NCBI GenBank assembly: GCA_009839745.1
Contig: VXPE01000110.1
Location: 1-64,000, forward strand
Direction: 5' to 3'
DNA length: 64,000 nt
DNA from: Candidatus Poribacteria bacterium
GTDB lineage: Bacteria > Poribacteria > WGA-4E > WGA-3G
The position numbers and the translations under genes were made by a program. The notes under the pieces are model-generated. The model was not told where the DNA came from. It saw nothing but the letters and a program-made list of their open reading frames with translations, and made no database searches. Shown here one piece after another: positions 48,241-56,975 of this stretch (positions within the stretch are counted from its first letter, which is position 1; each line of letters opens with the position of its first letter).

Positions 48241-48275
48241 CAGCAAGTTTTGGCTTGCAAGCTGCGCCAAAATTT
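48241..48275. repeat. AGCAAGTTTTGGC hairpin repeat, left of cimA
   Basis: CAGCAAGTTTTGGCTTGCAA then GCTGCGCCAAAATTT; arms TTTTGGC/GCCAAAA. A degenerate copy lies right of cimA, and one with arms TTTCGGC/GCCGAAA at 28511. Confidence 0.6.
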
Positions 48276-48296
48276 GAACGTTATTTGTAGGTGAGG

Positions 48297-49871
48297 TTAT
48301 TGTGTTTCAATGGCTTTATCTATATAGAGTTTATACTCGAAACTATCTATCAGTGCTTCGCAACTTGCGGAGATAATATTCTCTGAAACACCAACGGTAC
48401 TCCAAATCCTTTCACCATCGCTCGCTTCAATTAACACCCGAACCTTCGAACCCGTGCCAGCCTTCGTATCCAATACCCGAACCTTGTAATCTATGAGTCG
48501 GACTGTCTGCAAGGCAGGATAGAACTGCTCAAGTGCTTTTCGGAGTGCAGTATCAAGGGCATTGACGGGCCCATCTCCATCAGCGGCGGTGTGCGCGGTA
48601 AGACCATCTGGCGTTGTGACCTTTATCGTTGCTTCCGAACGCAGAGCGAAGTCGCTGAACTGTTCGACAATTACGCGGAAACCGACAGGCTCAAAGAAGG
48701 ATTCGTATCCATTGAAGATCTTATGCGTCAAGAGTTCAAACGATGCCTCGGCGGCTTCGTATTGGTAGCCTTCCTGTTCGGCTTCTTTGAGGCGTTTGAA
48801 GAGTTCCAGGACCTGTGGTGAATTCTTGTCGTAATCGGGATACGCCTTCTCGATTTTTTTCATAAGGGTCCCCCGTCCTGCTTGATCGGAGACAAGAATC
48901 CGTTGTGTGTTGCCGACCATTTCCGGCACGATATGCTCATAAGTGAGGCGGTTTTTACGGATCGCATCGGTATGTAAACCCCCTTTATGCGCAAAGGCGG
49001 AACGTCCAACGTAGGGTTGACGTTCGTCATGCGGGAGGTTCGCCAATTCACTGATGAGCCGAGACACACTTGTTAACGCTTGTAATTGTGGATCACTGAG
49101 ACACTCTATCCCGAGTTTGAGTTGAATTGTAGGAATGATAGAGGCAAGATTCGCGTTGCCGCACCGTTCACCATATCCGTTGAAAGTGCCTTGCACGTGG
49201 GTTGCGCCTGCTTGCACGGCGAGTACGGCGTTTGCAGCACCCATTCCAGCGTCGTTGTGGGTATGGATACCGACAGGCAGTGACAGATCGGAGCGGACGA
49301 CTTCAACACCTTCCTGAATTTCCAAGGGTAATCTGCCGCCATTCGTATCGCAGAGGACGAGGCAATTCGCGCCGCCAGCGGCAGCGGCTCGTAGCGTCTC
49401 TATCGCATATTCAGCATCGTCGGCGTAACCATCGAAGAAATGTTCGGCATCGTAGATGACTTCGCGACCATTCGCCACGAGATAACGGACAGAACTCTCA
49501 ATTAATTCCAGGTTCTCTTCTGCTGTGACGCGTAGGACATCCGTGGCATGGAGTCGCCAACTCTTTCCAAAGATCGTTACAGTTCTTGCCCCTGTATCCA
49601 GCAAAGCGGTTAGATTTGGATCGGCATCGGCGGTATAGGTGGGATAGCGTGTGCTACCGAACGGCACGATGGTCGCTGTTTCCAGAGCCATGCCTTTTGC
49701 CCGCTTGAAAAATTCTATGTCTTTTGGATTGGAACCCGGATAACCGCCTTCAATATAGCGAATGCCTAACTTATCGAGTGCCTCTATGATGATGAGTTTA
49801 TCTTCAACAGAAAACGCTACGCCTTCTGCTTGGCTGCCATCCCTGAGTGTTGTATCATAAAATTCAACCAT
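48297..49871 (-). CDS. cimA: (R)-citramalate synthase
   Basis: 524-aa acyltransferase of the HMGL/DRE-TIM family (2-isopropylmalate synthase relatives), condensing pyruvate and acetyl-CoA to citramalate in isoleucine synthesis. The start is the ATG at 49871: VEFYDTTLRDGSQAEGVAFS is the family N-terminus with the catalytic Asp-Gly and Arg, and the metal-binding HTHNDAGMGAANA follows, then HVQGTFNGYGERCGN. The C-terminal regulatory domain (LeuA dimer type) ends the protein. The CimA type is preferred over 2-isopropylmalate synthase because of the TTLRDGSQAEGV variant. No SD; the upstream frame extension is repeat DNA. Confidence 0.88.
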   Translation of the reverse strand: MVEFYDTTLRDGSQAEGVAFSVEDKLIIIEALDKLGIRYIEGGYPGSNPKDIEFFKRAKGMALETATIVPFGSTRYPTYTADADPNLTALLDTGARTVTIFGKSWRLHATDVLRVTAEENLELIESSVRYLVANGREVIYDAEHFFDGYADDAEYAIETLRAAAAGGANCLVLCDTNGGRLPLEIQEGVEVVRSDLSLPVGIHTHNDAGMGAANAVLAVQAGATHVQGTFNGYGERCGNANLASIIPTIQLKLGIECLSDPQLQALTSVSRLISELANLPHDERQPYVGRSAFAHKGGLHTDAIRKNRLTYEHIVPEMVGNTQRILVSDQAGRGTLMKKIEKAYPDYDKNSPQVLELFKRLKEAEQEGYQYEAAEASFELLTHKIFNGYESFFEPVGFRVIVEQFSDFALRSEATIKVTTPDGLTAHTAADGDGPVNALDTALRKALEQFYPALQTVRLIDYKVRVLDTKAGTGSKVRVLIEASDGERIWSTVGVSENIISASCEALIDSFEYKLYIDKAIETQ

Positions 49872-49881
49872 GTCGTTTTCA

Positions 49882-49946
49882 CAGCAAGTTTTGGCTTGCG
49901 GTTTTACATAAAGACTTGCAAGCTCCACCCTACAATGCCAAAATTT
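49882..49946. repeat. AGCAAGTTTTGGC hairpin repeat, right of cimA
   Basis: CAGCAAGTTTTGGCTTGC (49882-49899), CTTGCAAGCT (49915-49924) and GCCAAAATTT (49937-49946): the same blocks as at 48241-48275, but spread by two short insertions. Confidence 0.5.
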
Positions 49947-50144
49947 AGTGTCTCCTTTTATGCTTTTAGGTCATAATTTCTGTTAAATTACCTTATGATA
50001 TTTTAACACATCTCAGCGCAAAAGTCAAATTTCCGGCTACTGTCTTACCGATAATTCTCACTGCGAGGCAAACTGAAAACTGAAAATTAGTTTCCATCGG
50101 TTTGTATTTTGATAATTCACTGAGTTGTGATATGATTAAAGATC

Positions 50145-51413
50145 ATGAAGACCTTTGCTATTTTTCTATTTTGCGGCACGCTGTTACTCTCAGGTTGTGG
50201 GATATTCACTACCCATCCGACTCCAACCGAACCGCCGACCCATACTGTAGACCCGCTCGAAAGACTACAGACCGATATCGATGCCGTTTTGCAAGAAGAA
50301 CTGTTCACGAATGCAAGCATCAGTATCAAAGTGGTTGCTGTTGAAACAGGAGAAGTGGTTTACGAAAAAAATAGCCACAAGTTGCATCATCCAGCTTCTA
50401 CAACAAAACTCTTCACGGCAGCGACCGCCTTAGCGAAATTGGGGTCGGACTATCAATTTGAGACAACACTCTATAGTGATGCCATTGTGAAAGGTGAAGT
50501 CTTAGGAAATATCTATCTAAAAGGTAGAGCTGATCCAGTGCTCCAACCTCAAGACATTGTAAAATTGGGTGATGCCTTGCTTGAAGCGGGTGTGAAGTCG
50601 ATACAGGGGTATATCGTTGTCGATGAAACATATCTCGACGCCATTTGGGAGGGTCCGGGGTGGATGCGGGACGATAGACCGCTGTGGATCAGTCCTTTAA
50701 GTATCCGAGAAGTCAAACCGAACGCAAACACAATGAGCAGGGCATTTGCCTGTGGACACCTCTTGAAAACTGCGCTTACAGAAAAAGGGATCCACGTGCC
50801 GGATAAAATCGTCTCTGGAACAGTTCCATCGGATGCGCGCAGCATAGCGAAACATCTATCGCCACCCCTCACCGACATTCTCAGGTTGATGAACAAACCG
50901 AGCGATAACTGGATCGCTGAATTAGTTTTTAAGACAATCGGTGCTGAGGTGATGGGTGAGCCGGGGACGTGGAAAAAGGGGAGAGAAGCCATCGCCGAAT
51001 TTTTAGGGGAAATTATGGACGAGCCGCCGATACACCGATTCGTTGACGGTTCTGGACTCTCTCGGTACAACCTCCTCAATGCGGAATTGCTCACACGGTT
51101 GCTCGTCCATATCTATCATAATTTTGAGGTGATGCCGGAGTTTCTGGCATCGCTTCCGATTGCTGGCGTTGACGGCACCTTGAAAAATCGGATGCAAGGC
51201 GTGTCCGCTGAGAAGATATTACGCGCGAAAACGGGGACGTTGAGTGGGGTTTCTGCGCTCGCTGGCTATACCGTGACCGCAGACGATGAGGTGTTTGCAT
51301 TTGGTATCCTCATCAGTCATTACATCGGTCCAGCAAGATCTGCGCGAAGTATCCAAGATAAGATTGGGAATTATTTGACTGGCTTCAGTCGTCATTCTTC
51401 TATGGATCGTTAG
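50145..51413 (+). CDS. D-alanyl-D-alanine carboxypeptidase/endopeptidase (PBP4, S13) lipoprotein
   Basis: 422-aa periplasmic penicillin-binding protein that trims or cleaves peptidoglycan cross-links. Signal peptide with lipobox LLLSGC, then the three active-site motifs: S-x-x-K in HHPASTTKLF, S-x-N in NKPSDNWIAE, and KTG in RAKTGTLSG. Domain content matches peptidase family S13 with a shortened insertion (E. coli DacB is about 477 aa). Membrane-anchored as a lipoprotein. The GATTAAAGATC upstream holds only a weak SD. Confidence 0.9.
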   Translation: MKTFAIFLFCGTLLLSGCGIFTTHPTPTEPPTHTVDPLERLQTDIDAVLQEELFTNASISIKVVAVETGEVVYEKNSHKLHHPASTTKLFTAATALAKLGSDYQFETTLYSDAIVKGEVLGNIYLKGRADPVLQPQDIVKLGDALLEAGVKSIQGYIVVDETYLDAIWEGPGWMRDDRPLWISPLSIREVKPNANTMSRAFACGHLLKTALTEKGIHVPDKIVSGTVPSDARSIAKHLSPPLTDILRLMNKPSDNWIAELVFKTIGAEVMGEPGTWKKGREAIAEFLGEIMDEPPIHRFVDGSGLSRYNLLNAELLTRLLVHIYHNFEVMPEFLASLPIAGVDGTLKNRMQGVSAEKILRAKTGTLSGVSALAGYTVTADDEVFAFGILISHYIGPARSARSIQDKIGNYLTGFSRHSSMDR

Positions 51414-51471
51414 AGATTAATTGCTATAGAGCGCGGAGCAACCCAATGTACCACCTTACCTGCGCAATTTT

Positions 51472-51500
51472 TTGACATTTAAGTTGTGACATAGTATAAT
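51472..51500 (+). promoter_or_regulatory. Consensus sigma70 promoter of the TPR gene
   Basis: -35 TTGACA (51472-51477), 17-bp spacer, -10 TATAAT (51495-51500): a perfect match to the consensus in both boxes. The transcript would have a leader of about 200 nt before the GTG at 51710; nothing else was seen in it. Confidence 0.75.
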
Positions 51501-51709
51501 ACTTGTAGTTTTTTGATTATAGTGGTAAATTGACTGTAAGTTCGCCAATTTCCTGCGAATTAACTTCAACCCACAAATAGGGATTGAGATTAAAAAGAGT
51601 CGCCCTACCCTTGTCTTATCTCCCTTTGCTTTTAACCATATACAGAAAGTGGCTCTTGTTTGTCCAATTCCCCACACAGACCGAGAAAAGGACATCATCA
51701 AGGAAAACC

Positions 51710-52915
51710 GTGAACATAAAAATTTTAATCGAACTTATAGAAAATATCAGCAATTCCACAAGAGATGGTTCAATTAGCGAAACTGTGCAGGAAGAGCTGC
51801 GGGATGTTGAACTGTCTCTCGTCGACAAGGCGATTATTGATGCCTACCTACTACGACAGAGTGGAAAAATTGCGGATGCTATAGAAAAGTGGCGTTCCAT
51901 CGCAAATATTGCAGAAGAAGCAGATAATGAACTTGCTGCCCACGCTTGGTTTTCCATGGGAGGTCTCCTCTCAGATAACAACCCAGAAGAGGCACTTCTT
52001 GCTTACAACAAGGCAATACATCTGGATTCACAGTATACTGATGCATACTACAACCGCGCGAGAGCGAAGAGTAGACTTAGACACTATGAGGCTGCAATCG
52101 TGGATTTTGATGCGGCACTCCGTCTAAAACCGGATTATACAGAAGCTTACAGCAACCGAGGAATAGCAAAAGGTGCGTTGGGATACCATGAGGATGCGAT
52201 TGCTGATTTTGATAAGAGTATCAAAATTAATCCAGATAATGCTTATGCTTATTTCAGGCGCGGGCACGCGAAAGTTGAATTAGAACGCTATGCGGACGCG
52301 ATCGCTGACTTTGATAAAGGGCTTCAACTTGAATCGAATCATGCCCAAACCTACTTTGATCGGGGATATGCAACGCTTGAATTAGAACGCTACGAGGAAG
52401 CGATTGAGGATTTTGATAAAGGCTTAAAACTTAAACCAGATGATGCCCAAGCTTACTTCGTGCGAGGTTATGTAAAATATGAGATAGGAGAATATGAAGC
52501 TGCAATCAAAGACTTCGATCACACTATCAGACTTGAACCAGAGCATTCCCCAGCTTATAACAATCGAGCGCATTTGAAAAACAAGCTCAGACAATACGAA
52601 TCTGCACTGGCAGACTGTGATGAATCCATCCGTCTCAATTTTGATGATGCCTGGCCGTATATTAATAGAGGATTTGCGAAAATTAAGTTAGGTCAAATTG
52701 AGTCTGCGCTTACTGACTGCGACGAGGCAGTGCAGAGAGATCCCTCTTTGGCTGAAGCATATCACACCCGAGGCGAAGCAAATGCGCTTTTGGGCAGAAC
52801 TCCGGAAGCACAGACAGATCTCCAGAAAGCCTTGGAATTAGCAGAACAAACCGATAACCAAGACCTCAAAACTGAGATTGAGCAATCACTTCAGAAACTT
52901 GACAACACTGAGTAG
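51710..52915 (+). CDS. Tetratricopeptide-repeat protein
   Basis: 401 aa from the GTG at 51710, which has AAGGA 6 bp upstream; the longer frame starts in a region with no SD. After an N-terminal helical part (about 1-75) come 9-10 TPR units of 34 residues with the pattern AYYNRARAKSRLRHYEAAIV - DFDAALRLKPDY, regularly spaced to the end. TPR arrays bind partner proteins. No enzymatic domain, signal peptide or membrane segment. No operon partner. Confidence 0.88.
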   Translation: MNIKILIELIENISNSTRDGSISETVQEELRDVELSLVDKAIIDAYLLRQSGKIADAIEKWRSIANIAEEADNELAAHAWFSMGGLLSDNNPEEALLAYNKAIHLDSQYTDAYYNRARAKSRLRHYEAAIVDFDAALRLKPDYTEAYSNRGIAKGALGYHEDAIADFDKSIKINPDNAYAYFRRGHAKVELERYADAIADFDKGLQLESNHAQTYFDRGYATLELERYEEAIEDFDKGLKLKPDDAQAYFVRGYVKYEIGEYEAAIKDFDHTIRLEPEHSPAYNNRAHLKNKLRQYESALADCDESIRLNFDDAWPYINRGFAKIKLGQIESALTDCDEAVQRDPSLAEAYHTRGEANALLGRTPEAQTDLQKALELAEQTDNQDLKTEIEQSLQKLDNTE

Positions 52916-52950
52916 GAGTCAGTGTAAATCAGTCCACCGCGCAACTTCCA

Positions 52951-53730
52951 TCAATTGAACCGAGACGTAATATCGGGGGGTGGGTCTCCCACAGCGGACT
53001 TTCCATCCCGTAACAACGGTTCTGCATTGCCCCATAAGCGGCTTCCATCGTGTGCAAGGAGGGGTTCTGCTGAATACTGCGCAAGGTAGGCACGCCGCAG
53101 GTTACTGGTGTAGTTCGTGCCGCTGCAGTGGAAGTTGATGCTCGTGAAGGCGACAATACTCCCGGCAGGCACAATCGCGGGGACACCCTTTTCCGGTCCG
53201 AAATAACCCACCATATCGTTACTTCCCTCTTCACGGATATGCTTCACCCATGAACGGATACCGATCTGCGAAAACGGCATCACGTAGACAGTGCCGTTCT
53301 CTTCAGACATATCATCAAGTGCGCACCAACAGGTGAGATACGGCTTATGGTCGGGATAGCCGACGTAGCCTGAATCTTGATGCCAGCTGAACTTCATTCC
53401 GGCTTCTGCGCCTTTGACGACATACTGTTCCCAGAAAAGATATGCTGTATCGCCTAAGGTGGCACGGCAGACCTCCGCCATTAGATCGCTGAATAGGAAT
53501 TCGCGAAGTTTCGGCTGTTTCCTGAAGCAGTTTGAGACGAAATAGCGTTTGTTGCGATGATTGATACCGAGGACATCCGTGTCCTGCCGGTCCATGTCGG
53601 CATCCATCTGACTGATAAAGGTTCCGCATTCACCGCGGAGGAGTTCCAGCAGCGGTTCTGGGATCACATTCTCTAAAATGAAATAGCCTTCCTCTTGGAA
53701 TTGCTGTTTCTGTGCATCGGTTATCTTCAT
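52951..53730 (-). CDS. Phytanoyl-CoA dioxygenase (PhyH) family protein
   Basis: 259-aa Fe(II)/2OG oxygenase with clear ligands: H-x-D in FSWHQDSGYVGY, the distal His in INFHCSGTNYTSNLRRAYLAQ together with the 2OG Arg, and a MPFSQIGIRSW lid. N-terminus FQEEGYFILENVIPEPLLELL is typical. A full-size family member; the substrate is not known. Separate transcription unit before the sulfite-oxidase-like gene. Confidence 0.92.
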   Translation of the reverse strand: MKITDAQKQQFQEEGYFILENVIPEPLLELLRGECGTFISQMDADMDRQDTDVLGINHRNKRYFVSNCFRKQPKLREFLFSDLMAEVCRATLGDTAYLFWEQYVVKGAEAGMKFSWHQDSGYVGYPDHKPYLTCWCALDDMSEENGTVYVMPFSQIGIRSWVKHIREEGSNDMVGYFGPEKGVPAIVPAGSIVAFTSINFHCSGTNYTSNLRRAYLAQYSAEPLLAHDGSRLWGNAEPLLRDGKSAVGDPPPDITSRFN

Positions 53731-53767
53731 ATTTTTCTTTTTTTAAGTTTTGCTTTGCCCTCTATAC

Positions 53768-53790
53768 GGGCTGGGTTACCCAGCCCCTAC
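53768..53790. repeat. REP-like hairpin with CTAC tail
   Basis: GGGCTGGG/CCCAGCCC arms, loop TTA, tail CTAC. Confidence 0.75.
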
Positions 53791-53868
53791 GGTTTCGGGC
53801 AAGTCTCTGGTTAAGTAGCGAAATGTCGGGAATCGGAGTTCCCTCCTACAGAATACTCTAAGAGGCTT

Positions 53869-55005
53869 CTATTCGATATTGACTTGGCGGACAACTTGAC
53901 CGTTGCTCTCCCAATAGGTGTGCTTTCCAGTGATGTAGTCGGAATCACCTGCGGGTTGGATATTGCCTGCCGTATCAATGGCTCTGGAAACGACAGTGTG
54001 TTCACCCTTCGAAGGACTGTTCCAGTCGAGATGCCAGATTTTCCATGCGAATTCCGCGTCCTCTTCGGGATCTATCGTCGCCTTTTGCCATGCCCCACCG
54101 TCAATGCGGACTTCAACCCTTTGGATAGGGGCACCCCACGCCGCACCGTAGACACGGTATTTGTCGCCGATACGGGTTACCTTCGCCGCTAACGATTTCA
54201 ACTTTGTTCTACCCACCGAAGTCTCCATCCAGACGGATTCACCGTCGGAACGTTTCTCCTCGCGGATCGTGACATAGTCGCGCCCCATGAATCTCCCCAT
54301 AAATCGGGTGTCGCGCACCTCGATGCGTTTGAACCATTTGACGCACGCAATGCCGTACCAACCGGGTGCTATCAAGCGAAGCGGGGCACCGTTTGGTTGG
54401 GGCAACGGTTCACCGTTCATTTCATAGCAAAGGAGATTTGTGTCCTGTAGCGCGTCTTCGAGGGACATGCTCCGTGCGAAATTCTGGCGCATCTTTACAT
54501 CGCGTCGTTCCTCTTCGCCGACATCGTGACCGAAGAAGATGACCTCAATGCCGTTTTCTCGGATACCGGCTTCCTTGAGGATCGGTGCGAGCGGTGTCCC
54601 TGCCCATTTTGCGTTGCCTATCCCGCCAGTGAACGTTGGAAACCCATGATTACCAGAACATTCCAGCGTAAAGGTCACCTCCTGTCGGGGACGTGCTTTG
54701 ATGTCCTCAATCGTGAGCATCAACGGATTTTCGATCAAGCCGCCCACTTCCAGTTTCCACGTCGCGAGGTCTACTTCAGGTTTGCCGTAGTGTGAAACGT
54801 TGAAGAATTCAGCGTTCGGTGTGATAAAGGAATCGAGTTCGTTCCAATCCAGTAAACCGCGTTTTGAAGGCGGTTCGGGTGGCTGATCGGTGAATGGGAT
54901 AAGCACTTCACCTTCACGGTTTGGGAAGGCGTAGACCACCCATGGGCTGAGCAGTAATCCGGTAAGCGTTAAACCGCTCTGTCGCAAAAAATCTCTACGC
55001 TCCAT
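53869..55005 (-). CDS. Tat-exported sulfite-oxidase-like molybdoenzyme
   Basis: 378-aa molybdopterin oxidoreductase of the sulfite oxidase family. Twin-arginine signal ERRDFLRQSGLTLTGLLLSP, then the Mo domain with the ligand Cys in FTLECSGNHGFPTF and an APGWYGIACVKWFKRIEVRD segment. The C-terminal dimerisation domain (VYGAAWGAPIQRVEVRIDGG, FAWKIWHLDW) is also typical. It has no b5 heme domain, so the electron acceptor is separate. Likely periplasmic oxidation of sulfite or a related S-compound. SD GGAGCAACT. Lies 45 bp downstream of a Tat-exported superoxide dismutase. Confidence 0.9.
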   Translation of the reverse strand: MERRDFLRQSGLTLTGLLLSPWVVYAFPNREGEVLIPFTDQPPEPPSKRGLLDWNELDSFITPNAEFFNVSHYGKPEVDLATWKLEVGGLIENPLMLTIEDIKARPRQEVTFTLECSGNHGFPTFTGGIGNAKWAGTPLAPILKEAGIRENGIEVIFFGHDVGEEERRDVKMRQNFARSMSLEDALQDTNLLCYEMNGEPLPQPNGAPLRLIAPGWYGIACVKWFKRIEVRDTRFMGRFMGRDYVTIREEKRSDGESVWMETSVGRTKLKSLAAKVTRIGDKYRVYGAAWGAPIQRVEVRIDGGAWQKATIDPEEDAEFAWKIWHLDWNSPSKGEHTVVSRAIDTAGNIQPAGDSDYITGKHTYWESNGQVVRQVNIE

Positions 55006-55050
55006 AGTTGCTCCTTATTCTTTCTCGTTCGGCGCGGCTTGTAACTCAGT

Positions 55051-55758
55051 TTAAGCCTTTATTGCTGCGAGATAGTTGGTGTTGACCTGTTCCCAATTGA
55101 CGATTTTGCCCCACGCGTCAATGTAATCGGCACGTCGATTCTGATAATTGAGATAGTAGGCATGTTCCCAGACATCGAGGCCGAGGATCGGCGTGTGTCC
55201 CTTCATCAGGGGACTATCCTGATTCGATGTGGCGTAAATCTGCAGCTTCTTGTTTTCATCGACAACAAGCCACGCCCATCCGGATCCGAAATGCGTTTTC
55301 GCGGCTTTGACGAACATTTCGCTGCCGGCATCGAAGGAACTGAAAGTGGATTGAATGGCTTCCGCAACTTTGCCTGTCGGTTCACTGCCGCCAGGAGTCA
55401 TGATGTTCCAGAAAAGCGTATGGTTAGCATGCCCACCGCCGCTGTTGATAATGGCTTGTCGGATATGCTTCGGCACCCTTTCAATATTTCGGAGCATGCC
55501 TTCAAGCGACATGTGCTGTAGGTCATGGCTGCGCGCGATTGCTGCATTGAGTTTATTGACGTAGCCTTGGTGGTGTTTTCCGTGATGGATTTCCATTGTG
55601 CGTTTGTCAATATGAGGTTCAAGCGCATCGTAGGCGTAAGGTAATGGTGGTAATTGCTGACCTTGGTGATGGTTCGCATACACACACAGGGGACTGTGCG
55701 CAACGAAAAGTCCCGCCAACGCGGTGCTTCCGTGAATTAAGAAATTTCTACGATTCAT
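55051..55758 (-). CDS. Tat-exported Fe/Mn superoxide dismutase
   Basis: 235 aa from the ATG at 55758 (SD GGGAGAACCC). Twin-arginine signal [18 protein letters not shown], then a full [23 protein letters not shown], metal His in [12 protein letters not shown], second His in [10 protein letters not shown], and Asp/His in [16 protein letters not shown]. The Gly-Gly pair and Gln/His near the site do not settle Fe versus Mn. Exported SODs protect the periplasm from superoxide, which fits the neighbouring oxidase. Confidence 0.92.
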   Translation of the reverse strand: MNRRNFLIHGSTALAGLFVAHSPLCVYANHHQGQQLPPLPYAYDALEPHIDKRTMEIHHGKHHQGYVNKLNAAIARSHDLQHMSLEGMLRNIERVPKHIRQAIINSGGGHANHTLFWNIMTPGGSEPTGKVAEAIQSTFSSFDAGSEMFVKAAKTHFGSGWAWLVVDENKKLQIYATSNQDSPLMKGHTPILGLDVWEHAYYLNYQNRRADYIDAWGKIVNWEQVNTNYLAAIKA

Positions 55759-55914
55759 GGGTTCTCCCTGTCCTGCTGTTTTGAATATCATTTTACAGAA
55801 ATTGTGGGATTGTGTCAAGTGCGAAAATTCAGTTGATTTTGGTAGAGAGATGTGGTAGGTTAATACAAATCTAATGCAAAGAGACAAAAATTGATAAAGG
55901 AGACAGAACACTTT

Positions 55915-56917
55915 ATGTCTAAAGAACTTTCCCGTCTTGAACCCGTTGAACTCCGTGATATTTGGCCCAACGAGGCTACAGATTTCACACTGTGGCTGGC
56001 ACAGGCAGAAAATCTATCTTTCCCTCGGGGAGACACTCGGTATGACTCTTGAACTTGAGGATCAAGAGTTAAATGTTGGGAACTTTCGAGCCGATATGCT
56101 GTGCAGAAACGCAGTGGATGGCTCGCGAGTCCTGATTGAGAACCAGTTGGAGGAGACTGACCACAGTCACTTCGGTCAAATCCTAACGTATGCAGTTGGA
56201 TTGGATGTTGACGCAGTTATCTGGATCGCGAAAAAATTCCGGGAGGAACACCGCGCCGCGCTTGATCGATTAAATGAAACGCCAAGCGCAAATTTCCAGT
56301 ACTTTGGAGTAGAGATTAAGGTATGGCAGATTGAAAACTCAGCTTGTGCACCACAATTTGAGATCGTCTCCAAGCCGAAGGATTGGAGACGTCCGATAAT
56401 TCGGGACACACAAAGGGCAGCATCCAAGGCACCCTCTGAAACTCCACTGTGGGTGGGGAGGTTTTGGAGAGAATGGAGCGATTACATGACTCAGATAGGT
56501 AAGCCTCTTAAAGGTCCGCAATCAGGCACGTGGAGTCTCCTAAATTTCGACACAGAGCACTATGGGAGCGAATTCTACATAGATGCCTATCTGATTAACG
56601 AAAAGAAGGAGATTGGTATTAGACTCTGCATAGAATGGCAAAGCGAGATGAAATACTTCTACCCGCTAAAGGAACAACGAAAAGAAATTGAGCGAGAATT
56701 CGCTGAACCCCTTGAATGGCATGAATCTCTTGGATACGAAGGTAGCCGGATATTCTTACGGAGGACGGATATCGATCTGACAGACGAAACCGATTGGCCC
56801 AACCAGCATGAGTGGCTTGGATCAAAATTGGAACTATTTGACAAGGTCTTCGGACCACGCCTCAAAGCACTCAATGCCGCAGACTGGGAACCCCCGGAAG
56901 ACGAAGATGAGGCATAA
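55915..56917 (+). pseudogene. DUF4268-type protein gene with a frameshift
   Basis: Residues 1-35 ([20 protein letters not shown], then [14 protein letters not shown]) read from the ATG at 55915, but that frame soon stops at 56047. The expected continuation LGETLGMTLELEDQELNVGNF is in another frame from about 56025 on, to 56917. A one- or two-base shift near TCTATCTTTCCCTCGGGG (about 56019-56036) explains this. The second part has the typical DUF4268 pattern (GSRVLIENQLEETDHSHFG, AVIWIAKKFREEHRAALDRL) of PD-(D/E)XK-type restriction-like proteins. Either a true pseudogene or a sequence error. It directly precedes a patatin-like gene. Confidence 0.7.
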
Positions 56918-56975
56918 ACATGAGTGTGGTTTGTAGTAGGGCAATTTATTGCTCGTTCCTCAAAGAGAACACTCA

